Made by a program: the position numbers and the translations under genes. Below are positions 55,369 to 64,000 of a stretch of 64,000 nucleotides of DNA, piece by piece (within the stretch, counting starts at the first letter, position 1; every line of letters starts with the position of its first letter). The notes beneath the pieces were generated by a model. That model saw only the letters and a program-made list of their open reading frames with translations. It searched no databases and was not told the origin of the DNA. Origin of the DNA: Staphylotrichum longicolle (lineage: Eukaryota; Ascomycota; Sordariomycetes; Sordariales; Chaetomiaceae); contig JAHCVI010000004.1 of assembly GCA_019096155.1 (NCBI GenBank), positions 3,658,001 to 3,722,000 on the forward strand, written 5' to 3'.

Positions 55369-56209
55369 GGGTCGGGCGTAGATTTGGATAGTTGGTAATA
55401 CAGATAGAATTTCACCTGCATGCTCATTTCCATCCATTCTCAATTACCTATTCCTCGCTACCTTACCTCTGTCGCCGTTTCGGCAACTCCCTGTGAAAAT
55501 TGACGTCATTTTGCTCTCGAGAACACCAATTATCCTCCCGTCTCCGCTGAAGTCAGATGGTTTAGGACTTTACTCGATGTGCTTCTCTCTCCATAGTAAA
55601 AGAATGCCTAGCCAGCACAATGCCATCAGACCATCAGATTCTCAACTTGCTGCTTCACGTGGCACGACTGGCCGGTGTTCCCTCGGCCCTTCACTGGCCT
55701 CGCTGTAATACAGCCCGAGATGTGGGGTTGGAGAACCACAATGGTGGGTCGGTGGGGTTGCGGGATGGTGGGGGAACCAGGGTTGCCTGAGTTTTAGTGA
55801 TTGAGTGAGTTTCTTTTCCCCTTTGGAGCCCAGTTGTTCTGGACGTTGAGTGAGATTCCAGAACATGGGGGCCACGAATGATCTTGAGGCGAAGTTAACG
55901 GCAAGTCATAGCGGAACTTCGTGTCAAATAATATCCGACGCCAAATGGCCTGTGGCATCTGGCGGCTGATGAGAAACTGCTCTTGCTGGCCCATGCCATT
56001 TACCCCGCCCCCTCACTCGATTGACTTCCAGGTTGCAGTGAAAGCCATCCAAAGGGTCAACACCAACACCAACATCAAAATAGGGGTTCAACACCAAATC
56101 CCTTACGCAACTCTCTAAATTTGAATCTCACAATTACCCAAGACACGGCAGACCGAGCCATTAACGAGAAACCAAGATTAAGGCCAAAAGGAAAAAGAAG
56201 AAGATAAAA
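55369..56209. other. Intergenic region between LRA2 and LRA1
   Basis: No gene seen; it should contain the LRA1 promoter. An A/G-rich stretch lies immediately before the LRA1 ATG. Confidence 0.4.
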
Positions 56210-56953
56210 ATGCCCGCCACGAACCTCCTCGCCGGCAAAACCGCCATCATTACCGGCGGCACCACGGGCATCGGCCGCGCCATCGCCCTCGCCTTTCTCG
56301 CTCAGGGCTGCGACGTCGCCGTGAACCACCTCGACCTGCCCTCGGACGCGCCCCACCTCGCCTCCCTCCTCGCCGAGGCCGCCGCACTCCTGACCACCGC
56401 CACGCCCACCACCCGCATCGGCCGCCTCGCCCACCTCCCCGGCGACGTGCGCGACCCGGCCACGGGGCCGGCCCTCGTCGCCTTCGCCCTCTCAACCTTC
56501 AACTCGTCCCGCCTCGACATCTGCGTCAGCAACGCCGGCATCTGCACCTTTGCCCCCTTCCTCGACCTCTCCCCCGACTTATTTTCAAACACGGTCCGCA
56601 CCAACCTCGACGGCTCCTTCTACACCGTCCAGGCCGCCGCCCGGCAGATGGCGCTGCACCAGTCCCCGCCCGGCGGCTCCATCATCGCCATCTCGTCCAT
56701 CTCGGCCCTCGTCGGCGGCGGCCTGCAGACGCACTACACGCCCACCAAGGCCGGCGTGCTGAGCCTCATGCAGAGCGCCGCCGTCGCCATGGGGCCCTAC
56801 GGCGTGCGGTGCAACGCCCTGCTGCCGGGCACCGTGCGCACGCAGCTCAACGAGGAGGACCTCAGGGCCGAGGAGAAGAGGGGGTACATGGAGGGGCGGA
56901 TCCCGCTGGGGCGGATCGGGATCCGACCTTGTTTTTGGCGTGCGAGGAGCTGA
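56210..56953 (+). CDS. LRA1: L-rhamnose-1-dehydrogenase (SDR), 3' end damaged
   Basis: ATG 56210, single exon. The SDR cofactor motif ITGGTTGIG (residues 14-22), NAGI and the active site ISSISALVGG...HYTPTKAG (Ser, Tyr about 176, Lys) are intact. The segments TKAGVLSLMQS, LPGTVRTQLNEEDL and YMEGRIPLGRIG are characteristic of fungal L-rhamnose dehydrogenase (LRA1/RHA1), which oxidises L-rhamnose to the lactone. After PLGRIG the expected family tail is lost: the frame ends at TGA 56951-56953, while a tail-like segment (LFLACEELSGYVNGAQLLV) continues in another frame from 56922. About six residues normally between the two are missing, and the usual DGG ending is replaced. This points to a small deletion with frameshift, so the product may be impaired. 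The adjacent LRA2 supports the pathway assignment. Confidence 0.82.
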   Translation: MPATNLLAGKTAIITGGTTGIGRAIALAFLAQGCDVAVNHLDLPSDAPHLASLLAEAAALLTTATPTTRIGRLAHLPGDVRDPATGPALVAFALSTFNSSRLDICVSNAGICTFAPFLDLSPDLFSNTVRTNLDGSFYTVQAAARQMALHQSPPGGSIIAISSISALVGGGLQTHYTPTKAGVLSLMQSAAVAMGPYGVRCNALLPGTVRTQLNEEDLRAEEKRGYMEGRIPLGRIGIRPCFWRARS

Positions 56954-57823
56954 GTGGGTATGTGAATGGCGCGCAGCTGTTGGTTTGTGAATTTGCAGTA
57001 GCGGGGGAGACGGAGGTGGGTGGAAGAAGGATTGCTTGTAATGCCAACGGGGCTCTGAGCGCAATGCTTGAGGGGTTGAGGTTGGACGAGACAAGGAGAG
57101 AGAGAGAAGCCCCTGTTGATGCGAAGCTGGTTCACTTTCCCTCGCATGAAAAGGGAGATAGACACATGAGCAAGAGGGAGAATATGAAGACGAGAAAAGG
57201 GTCAAGAAGAGGGGAAAGAAGGTGGTGGATCAGTTGTTTGGGTATTGTTTTTGTGTGACGGTGTTTATTGGATAATACATGTGAATCTATTCTGGGGCTA
57301 GAGGAGGTCCCGCTCAAGTACTGGTCCTGCTAGCTACCAGTCGTCGATAACCTGACTATACGCTTCCATCGCCAGGTTGTTGTCGATGATTTTCAAGACG
57401 ACGTGGCTGAAGGCAGAGATGCGAGTGAGATATGTCGACGCTCGGCCGATTAGTGGACTTCAGATATCAATCATCTGCACAGAGGCGGTTCAAATGTACA
57501 TAAGGTACAAACTGAGGCACTATGCGGTCCATTCTTTTCATTGCGAAGGTACGGCAGGGCTCCGCAAGTCATTGAAGTTGCATCTAACAGATACTCGTTT
57601 CAATATAGTAGGTAGGTTAATTAGCGATTACGTTCCTTGTCTGGCCCGTCACCAGTTCCTCTGTCTTCGGCGCCGTTTAAGCTTATGATTTAACCAATTC
57701 CTACCACCCCAGGCCCTTGTCTCACTTCTCGGAAGCACATACCTCCACCCTCACCTCCCCAGCACCCTAACCCGCCTGACCCCCGAGTCTATCCGTGTCC
57801 GGGCGGCCAAGCTCACTCTCGGC
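56954..57823. other. Intergenic region between convergent genes
   Basis: The first 40 bases still carry the out-of-frame LRA1 tail. No other gene or RNA recognised. Confidence 0.4.
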
Positions 57824-58787
57824 TTACTGTCCCGGCATGGTGTACGACCCGCCAATGTCCAGCAGGTAGGCGATGCTGTTGAACTCGACATCGATCGTCT
57901 TGATCTGCCAGTAGCCCTTGTCCTTGGTGGCGCCGAGGATGGTCACGCCGCGCACCTGCTTTCTGGCCTCGCCAAACGTGGCTTTCCAAATCAGGGCAAT
58001 CTCGTCGCATGAGTAGGGGGACTTGTGGGTCACCGTCAGGGGGAGGTTGTCGGGCTACGAAATGTGTTAGCTTCACAGAGGAGACAAGCTGATGGGGCGG
58101 AGAGACAAACCTGGGTGTGCTGGTGGTCAATGAAAGCCTGCTTTGTCGGGAAGGTCGGGTTGCCGAGCGGGATGCCGGCGAGAATGTTGATACTGTCCGA
58201 GGTGTCACGGAACGAGTCGGCGAGGTACTTGGCGTCGGTGTCGTTCCACCTGGAGAGCATGCGCACGTACGCGTTGATCAGTACGTCGACGTCGTCCGGG
58301 TGCAGGCAGGGCGTGTGCCGCGCGTCGTTGCATTTGCCCTTGCCCTTGCCATCCTTGCCCTTGCCTTTACCCTTGCCCTTCTTCCCCTTGCCCTTCCCCT
58401 TGCCCTTGCCCTTGGACTTGGGCTTGGGCTTTTCCTTGTGTTCACCCTCGCCCTCACCTTCGCCTTCGCCGTCGCCCTCGTGGGAGCCCTCCTCCTCGTC
58501 GTATTCGCCGCGCGAGCGGAGGGACGCCGTGGCCCTCGCCCGAGTCACTCCCGCCGTCGTCTTGCCGGCGATGCACGCCGTGGCCATAGCCCTTGTGCTT
58601 GTCTTCGTGCTCCTCGTCACGCAAGCCCAGCGCGCCGAGTCCGCCAGTCAGACACCCAGTGCGTCTGTGCCGTACGCTGCGCCCGCGGCAGCGGCCTGGT
58701 CGCCGGTGACGTCTTCCCGGGGGTGGAGGGGGTGGCCAGGCCAAGGCCTGCCAGGGAAAGAAGGGAAAAGGAGCTAACGAAGCGCAT
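57824..58787 (-). CDS. Secreted NTF2-like domain protein with Lys-Gly repeat
   Basis: ATG 58787 gives a signal peptide (MRFVSSFSLLSLAGLGLA). The C-terminal part is an NTF2-like fold: CLHPDDVDVLINAYVRMLS, then after a 56-bp intron (58055-58110) PDNLPLTVTHKSPYSCDE, ending at TAA 57824-57826. Between them is an acidic Glu-Gly run and then a striking Lys-Gly repeat (58338-58436). The join between the signal-peptide exon (open to about 58620) and the repeat frame (58111-58620) is not resolved. A 53-bp intron (GTGTCT...GAAG, about 58600-58653) would keep phase, but the donor is weak. NTF2-like secreted proteins of this kind are common in Sordariomycetes and have no proven role. Confidence 0.7.
58338..58436 (-). 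repeat. GCCCTT hexamer repeat encoding Lys-Gly run
   Basis: Imperfect tandem (T/C)TTGCCC units on the + strand encode about 15 Gly-Lys dipeptides in the secreted NTF2-like protein. Confidence 0.9.
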
Positions 58788-60229
58788 CTTGATGTTTGAA
58801 AGCGAGCGGACGGGCTTGATGGTCTGGACGAGTGGTGGACTGGGGCAAGGCATCTCGTCGGGAATGCAAGGGCAGCCCCCTTTTGTCACAACCCTCCTGG
58901 TCCACGGTCGATGGAAATCGGATGCCAAACTGACCGACACCGGGACTTCCCCAAGAGTGGCTTCCGGTTTGCCGCATGGCTACATGAGGCTGACGGCAGT
59001 GTCTGATTCCCGCTGCACCATCTCAATACATCTGCTGTCTGCCGGTCGGCGGGAGCAGCACTCGAGCCACCTGCCAGCCCATCATGTCGAGACAGATCGA
59101 GGCAAGCTGCATGCCGTGGCGAGTGCTCGAGCGGTTTGCGAGCAGGGTCCCGCGGATTGAAGCGCCACTCACGGATATCGGAATCAAACGCTGTCTCAGG
59201 GACCCGGAAAGGCGGACGCCCCTCCGGAGTCAAGGTTGCTGATGAGTTCAGGGCCTCCGCAGGGGCTGGGGTCCCCAGACACCCTGCAGAAGAATGTCAA
59301 ACCCACGAGGTGCGAAGCTGACCATGCAGGGGGGGACACAGGCCAAAGCAGCGGTGTTGCCATCCTCGGGGCATGGCTGTCGCGTTAACGCCCCCACGGT
59401 CCCGAGATGCAAACTGCAGCCCGAACCACGCCCCTGAGGCCCCCGACAGACCAGGATCACTGTTGCGGCATTCGTCTCTGAATTATCTTGTTTCTGCCAG
59501 CGCATGATCGCTGAGCAAATCAAAATCTGCTCCCGGACGGTGTCAGCACCCTTAATGGGATTGTCATGTCGTGTTACTCCGTGTGAGTCGTTTCCGCCAG
59601 GGTTCGGGACCCGGCAAGGGGCATGGGTCAATGATTGGCGTTGAATTCTCTCAGCTGAGCACAGAATGCTTTGTTTCACGCTCGGCTCCTTCGAGCGCTG
59701 ACAAACGCCCAGTAAAAGACAAAAGCACTTTAAACGTTGATCAAGCTGCGGACGGGCAAGGGCCATCCTGAATGATCCGAGAACATAAACGGATCGCCAA
59801 AGCGCTTGCTGTCGTGCCGCCGGGGTTGGCTCTTGGCCAGGTTATGATGATAATCCGGAGAGTGCCTACAGGTGCTTGTTCACAGCAGGTGCATGTACAC
59901 CGTGCTGGTACAGCGCTCTCACCGCCCGCGGGCTCGCCGTTATCCGATCGAATCAAGCGGAGGGCCCAAGTTGATTGTTGATTTGGGTCAAGGATGAGGA
60001 GACGCTGAAATGGTCTTGTCGGATGGGCCTTGGTCAAGCCTCAGGGCTCGCACTCGAGGCCTGTTTAGGGTGAATGTGGTTTGAATGTGGCTGGGGGAGT
60101 GGACGACACAATGCTTGCGCTGACACGACTTTCTTGGCTCCGGCAAACCACAAAAGTTTGAGTCTTTTTTTACGATCCAGCAGAAGGGGATCAACGGTTC
60201 CACGACAATGACGAGTAGAGAGGTTTAAC
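58788..60229. other. 1.44-kb region without a supported gene
   Basis: It holds the divergent promoters of the NTF2-like and GT8-like genes. Several long open frames exist but show no motif and no good start context. Confidence 0.45.
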
Positions 60230-61131
60230 ATGGCACCACTGAATCTCCCACCCAGACTCCTTAGGGTTGCCGTTGTCTGTATCACCTTCGTGGCCACATT
60301 TGCCGTCACTGGTGGGCTACTGGTGCTCAATCTGGCGCCTCCTGCGATCTTTTTTTTCTCCAATGGCACTCTGGCTCCAACACACTGGCCCGAACTACGA
60401 CCATCATGGACGACAGAGCAGGAAGAGCCCAAGTTCGCCTATGCCCAGTACGCCACTACACTGGATTACCTGTGCAACGCGGTAAGCCAGGCCCATCATA
60501 ACTAGCTGGATGCTTGCCCAGTGGTATTTGAGGGGCTGCTCTCTGACAGGCTTCCACAGGTCATCAACTTTGCTTTATTAAAGCGATATGGAGCGAGGCA
60601 CGAGTTTGTTCTGATATATCCCAAGAGCTGGTCCCAAGGCGTAGGCGCAACTAGAACCCCCGTCGTCACCTGAACCTGTATCTAACTCGCTTCAGACATC
60701 CGCGCACGCCCGAGCCATCGAGAGCCTCAAAGCGGCCGTGCCGAGCATTCGTCACCGGCCATTCGACATTTTATCGACGCAAAAAGGCGATAGCACCTGG
60801 CGCGACAGCCTGACAAAATTCCACTCCTTCGCTTTGACCGAGTGGACACGGATCCTGATCTTCGACTCGGACTCGCTAGTCCTCAACAGCATGGATCACT
60901 ACTTCCTCAGTCCTCTCGCGCCTGTCGCGGTGCCTCGAGCATACTGGCTGAACGGAAAGGACACAGAAATCGGCAGGCAGATTCTAGGATCGCACGTCAT
61001 GCTCATAGAGCCCAACGAGGCTCGCTACCGCAAGTCGGCCCAAATGCGCGGACCGAGTGGTGTGGACGGGGTTCTACGACATGTATGACGCAGAGAGGAA
61101 GAAGCAGTGTGCAGTGTTGTATCAACAGTAA
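60230..61131 (+). pseudogene. GT8-like membrane glycosyltransferase with internal deletion
   Basis: ATG 60230; exons 60230-60481, 60560-60640 and 60696 onward. An N-terminal transmembrane anchor (VAVVCITFVATFAVTGGLLV) is followed by a GT-A fold start: YAQYATTLDYLCNAVINF, LIYPKSWSQG and the DxD motif LIFDSDSLVLNSMDHYF. After AYWLNGKDTEIG and SHVMLIEPNEARYRKS the frame soon stops (61086-61088). A typical end segment (WTGFYDMYDAERKKQC) appears in another frame at about 61061-61131. The roughly 100 residues that normally lie between (second half of the catalytic domain) are absent. The family is the fungal glucose N-acetyltransferase/GT8 type, acting in the Golgi on glycans. As given, the gene looks nonfunctional. 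Confidence 0.7.
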
Positions 61132-61630
61132 CGTTGGAAGACACCTCAGGTGTCCTAGGACATGATGGATAGATCACGTGCCCTGGATACATGTACCTGA
61201 CGTACCTTACACATGGCCTCGATGCGATGCTGCAGGAGCAACCGCTCCTCCATGCCTCGTGTCATTGTTGTTCTTTTGGGAGAGAGCAGGGCCTCTTTCA
61301 AGTACTTCCCCCTTGTCTATTAGCTGATGGCCTATCCTGCCCCGTACCCCCGAGTCTGCGAACAGTGCTGCCCTCGAGACTTGCAATGCTCTGAGATTGG
61401 AACGCTGTGATATTTGTTTGTTGCCGTGTTCACACCACCCAACTCTTTCGCTCCTCCATCCCAAAAATATGCTTCGTTATCAAGAAACCTTCGGACAAAG
61501 TCTCCTCAAAAAGCATGTATGTCATAGTTCCCACTGGCAACCACTGGCCTGAAAACCCCACCTGTTGCCGCACTCGGGCTGTACAACCATCCACCTGGAT
61601 ATCTCATCTTAAATCATGACCGGATCCTCA
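61132..61630. other. Intergenic region
   Basis: No gene recognised between the GT8-like remnant and the mucin-like gene 3' end. Confidence 0.4.
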
Positions 61631-62630
61631 TTAGTACCCCCTCCCCGGCCCGGGCGCCGTCACAGGCAACTCAAACGTGGCCCCCTGCCCATCCATCTCC
61701 AGCCTCGGCTGCCCCTCCCCAAGTTCGTGTCTCGTATACCCATAATAACCAGCACCACTATCATATTTGTATTCGAAAGCTGACCCTGCCCCCTGGTGTT
61801 GCTGGTGCAGGGGCTGGTGCTGCTGCTGCTGCGTCTCCATCTCTGCCAACAAGGCCTTCTTCTTGCGCAGTTTGAACAGCAGGAACGCGACGGCTGCGAG
61901 GGCAATCGCAAGCACGGCGGCGCCGACGCCGATGCCTGCTTGTGCGGCTGTTGAGAGGGATTGGGAGGACTGGGTGGAGGCGTCGGATGCGGCGCTGGGA
62001 GGGTTTGAGGTTTGTGATGTTGTGACGGAGGTTGTCGTCGCCGGCGTTGTGCCTGTAGAGCTGGCCGCGGAAGTGGTGGTCGCTTGGGACGAGGAAGAGG
62101 AGGAGCTCGTTTGCTGGAGGACCTTGACGAACTGTGTCGATTGTGTGTCCCACCGAGCAGACACTTGAGGGTTAGACGGGAACACGTCGAACCGGGCGAC
62201 GCCCTCGTCGCAGCAGAAGGGGCGCGCGTGGTCGCAGCAGAAGGACGTGTCGCTCTTGGTCACGTTGGAGCAAGATATCAGGTCTGTTCCGCCCGTGTTG
62301 GCACCTGGGAGTTTTGTCAGCATCTCTACAAACCCCCACTGAAGTGGAAAACCCAAACGCACTCAAACAGTACTGGGGGCAGTCAGCAGATGCCCAATTC
62401 TTGTCTGTGCATGATCCTCGAATTGTATGTCCGTCGGGACTTCGGCATAGTTTGTTTGTCAGGCAAACGGATCCCTGCCCTCCGCCGCAGCATGCGCTAT
62501 TGGCGTCGTCCGGGCCGCAAGGGAAATCATTTGCTGCCTTTTGACCGTTCGGGTAGTAGCATTGCTTCTGGGCGTAGCCGACCCCAGAGAGGCAAAGGCC
62601 CAGCAGGATGCTGGCCGTGAGGCTTTTCAT
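61631..62630 (-). CDS. Cys-rich, mucin-like single-pass membrane protein (paralogue A)
   Basis: ATG 62630; exons 62630-62363 and 62304-61631 (58-bp intron); 313 residues. The signal peptide (ASILLGLCLSGVGYA) is followed by a Cys-rich ectodomain: CYYPNG, FPCGPDDANSACCGGGQGSVCL, RGSCTDKNWASADCPQYC and SFCCDHARPFCCDEG. A Ser/Thr-rich stalk follows (about 62100-61970), then one transmembrane helix (GIGVGAAVLAIALAAVAFLLF), a basic stop-transfer KLRKKK and a Gln/Tyr-rich cytosolic tail. This layout is shared by many fungal surface proteins with Mid2/SKG6-like anchors, possibly cell-wall sensors. It has a divergent paralogue at 63070. Confidence 0.8.
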
Positions 62631-63069
62631 ATCGGTTCGGGGGATTCCCCGTCCGTCATATGGTTACAGATGACGGGAAGGAAGAGAACAGGAGGAAAAT
62701 GGAGCTCCAGCAAGTTGCAGAACCCGGTCTTTTGGCTCATCTGCGACACTCCCCTGACCTTTGTTACCCGCTTGGCGGCTGCCTCTCCCTGCGCCCCCTG
62801 CCGTTACCGCCGTTGACCTGCATTAGCGTCCCATCCCGAGGTGTGAATCAAGGCGTTCGCGGCTCGTGGGCCAATCATGCGCCAACGCTGTGCTGCCGTT
62901 TCGCTTGGCTGAAGACCTGAGCGGGCCACTCAGATTGTGGTTTGATCAGTCGATGTAACCCTGCACGATGGGGGCGGGTTGTACAAGTACTGCACTTTAA
63001 GAGTCTATCTCATCAATCCTTCATGCCTCCCTCATTTACTCTTCGTCACGCACCAAGCGCGTTCCTGCA
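62631..63069. promoter_or_regulatory. Shared divergent promoter of the two mucin-like paralogues
   Basis: 439 bp between start codons of the paralogous pair; no gene of its own. Confidence 0.5.
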
Positions 63070-64000
63070 ATGTTAAACAACAGAGTCAACCCCGTCATCA
63101 TGGGGGCTTCACGCCATGGAGTACAAAAAGGGGCCGGAGTATCTCGATATTTTCCCTTGTTGCTCTTATTTACTCTGGCTTCTGCTGCGAGTCGTTGCTA
63201 CTATCCAACCTCGAAAGAGGCTGTTGGCGATGTCCCCTGTGATCCAGATGCAGAGAACAGCCCCTGTTGTGCCGGGGGTCCAGGTGCAATGTGCCTTTCC
63301 AACAGGTCCTGCAAGGGGCCTGGCCGGACCATGATTCGGGGTTCATGTACAGACAAGACTTGGGGCTCACTTGATTGCCCCCTCTACTGTTATCTAGGTC
63401 AGTGGTGTCATGACTTTTAGCTGGTGCCAACTAACAGGTCTACGACGCAGCCCCAGCACTCGGGCCTGATCTGATATCTTGCGGCAACGTGACTGGGAGG
63501 GACACCTCGTTCTGCTGCGACCATACAGTTGACTGCTGCGACTCGGGAACGGGCCGGTTCGAGTTGCTTCCGTCGAACCCGGAAGCATGGGCAACTTGGG
63601 ACAACACCAAATCTCAATTCGTGGTGGTGAAGCCTCTTTCAACGGCTACGACCACGACCGCGACCATTTCTACGTCCACGACTGCCAGCACAACTACGGC
63701 CAGCTCCACCCCTGCGAGCACAACCCCGTCTGCCGTCTCGACAACGCCTCAACCTTTGCCAACAGATCCAGTACAGACCGGGTCATCAGGCTTGTCCACC
63801 GCTGCGCAAGCCGGCATCGGGGTCGGCGTCTCGGTGACTGCAATTCTTCTCGGCGTCATCGGCTATCTGCTCTGGAAACTGTCCCAGAAGAGAAATGGAA
63901 TCAACTTGGCGGAGAACCAACAGCAAAGCACAAGCCAGCAGTATCCCGCGCCGCCATATCCCGCGGAGCTCCTGCAGCCGCAATCGCGCACTTTCTACGG
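63070..64000 (+). CDS. Cys-rich, mucin-like single-pass membrane protein (paralogue B, partial)
   Basis: ATG 63070 (or 63100); exon 1 to 63397, 53-bp intron (63398-63450, CTAAC, GCAG), exon 2 runs off the window. A hydrophobic signal (RYFPLLLLFTLASAASR) precedes CYYPTSKEAVGDVPCDPD, NSPCCAGGPGAMCLSN and RGSCTDKTWGSLDCPLYC, then DTSFCCDHTVDCCDSGTGRF. A Thr/Ser stalk (63625-63770) leads into STAAQAGIGVGVSVTAILLG and a short cytosolic tail. Domain order, Cys spacing, intron position (after the YC motif) and phase are the same as in paralogue A, so the pair arose by inverted duplication. The 3' end lies beyond position 64000. Confidence 0.8.

Noticed and set aside
54460..55443. 327-residue minus-strand frame
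   Set aside because: Antisense of the rhamnonate dehydratase gene; Arg/Leu/His-rich text without motifs.
1..64000. CRISPR arrays, bacterial operons or phage genes
   Set aside because: Introns, tRNA intron, signal peptides and fungal families show nuclear fungal DNA; no spaced repeats of CRISPR type were seen.

Overview
The window is nuclear DNA of a filamentous ascomycete, most likely a Sordariomycete. Genes are split by many short introns (about 45-80 bp) with GTANGT-type donors, CTRAC-type branch points and YAG acceptors. tRNA genes are dispersed. Marker genes include a Humicola-EGI-like GH7 endoglucanase, a Ste2/PRE-2 pheromone receptor, a HET-domain protein, an AcuF-like zinc-finger protein and the fungal L-rhamnose pathway. 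Everything here comes from reading the sequence; no database search was run, and family names rest on recognised motifs.

Layout. 0-17 kb: accessory genes that look like fungal nonself-recognition or defence genes. They are a disrupted 'ipa'-type gene with a HicA-like tail, a large dynamin-like GTPase, a small kinase-like protein, an eight-cysteine secreted protein, and a divergent pair made of an AcuF-type C2H2 protein and a helical (DUF7580-like) + subtilisin protein. 17-20 kb: a quinone-oxidoreductase-like MDR enzyme converging on a GH7 endoglucanase. 21-27 kb: a MYND-finger protein, a conserved unknown, a Tom6-like protein and a low-complexity protein. 27-32 kb: an indoleamine 2,3-dioxygenase divergent from the ESCRT-I subunit VPS23. 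32-41 kb: a long Ser-rich protein with an in-frame TAG, the Ste2 receptor, a nitrilase and a tRNA-Leu(CAA) with intron. 41-49 kb: a CE3-type esterase, tRNA-Glu, a HET-domain protein and a membrane-anchored S33 peptidase. 49-57 kb: a Zn2Cys6 regulator beside L-rhamnonate dehydratase (LRA2) and L-rhamnose-1-dehydrogenase (LRA1), apparently a rhamnose catabolic cluster. 57-64 kb: a secreted NTF2-like protein with a Lys-Gly repeat, a GT8-like gene with an internal deletion, and two divergent paralogues of a Cys-rich, mucin-like membrane protein, the second cut by the window end.

Several genes do not read through as given: the ipa-type gene, IDO (three single-base shifts), VPS23 (one base short in a C run), LRA1 (3' end), the GT8-like gene and the Ser-rich gene (TAG). 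Because VPS23 is a core gene, some of these are probably small sequencing or assembly errors in homopolymers; the LRA1 and GT8 lesions look more like true deletions. The most interesting unit is the divergent AcuF-type / DUF7580-subtilisin pair at 10.5-17.0 kb.
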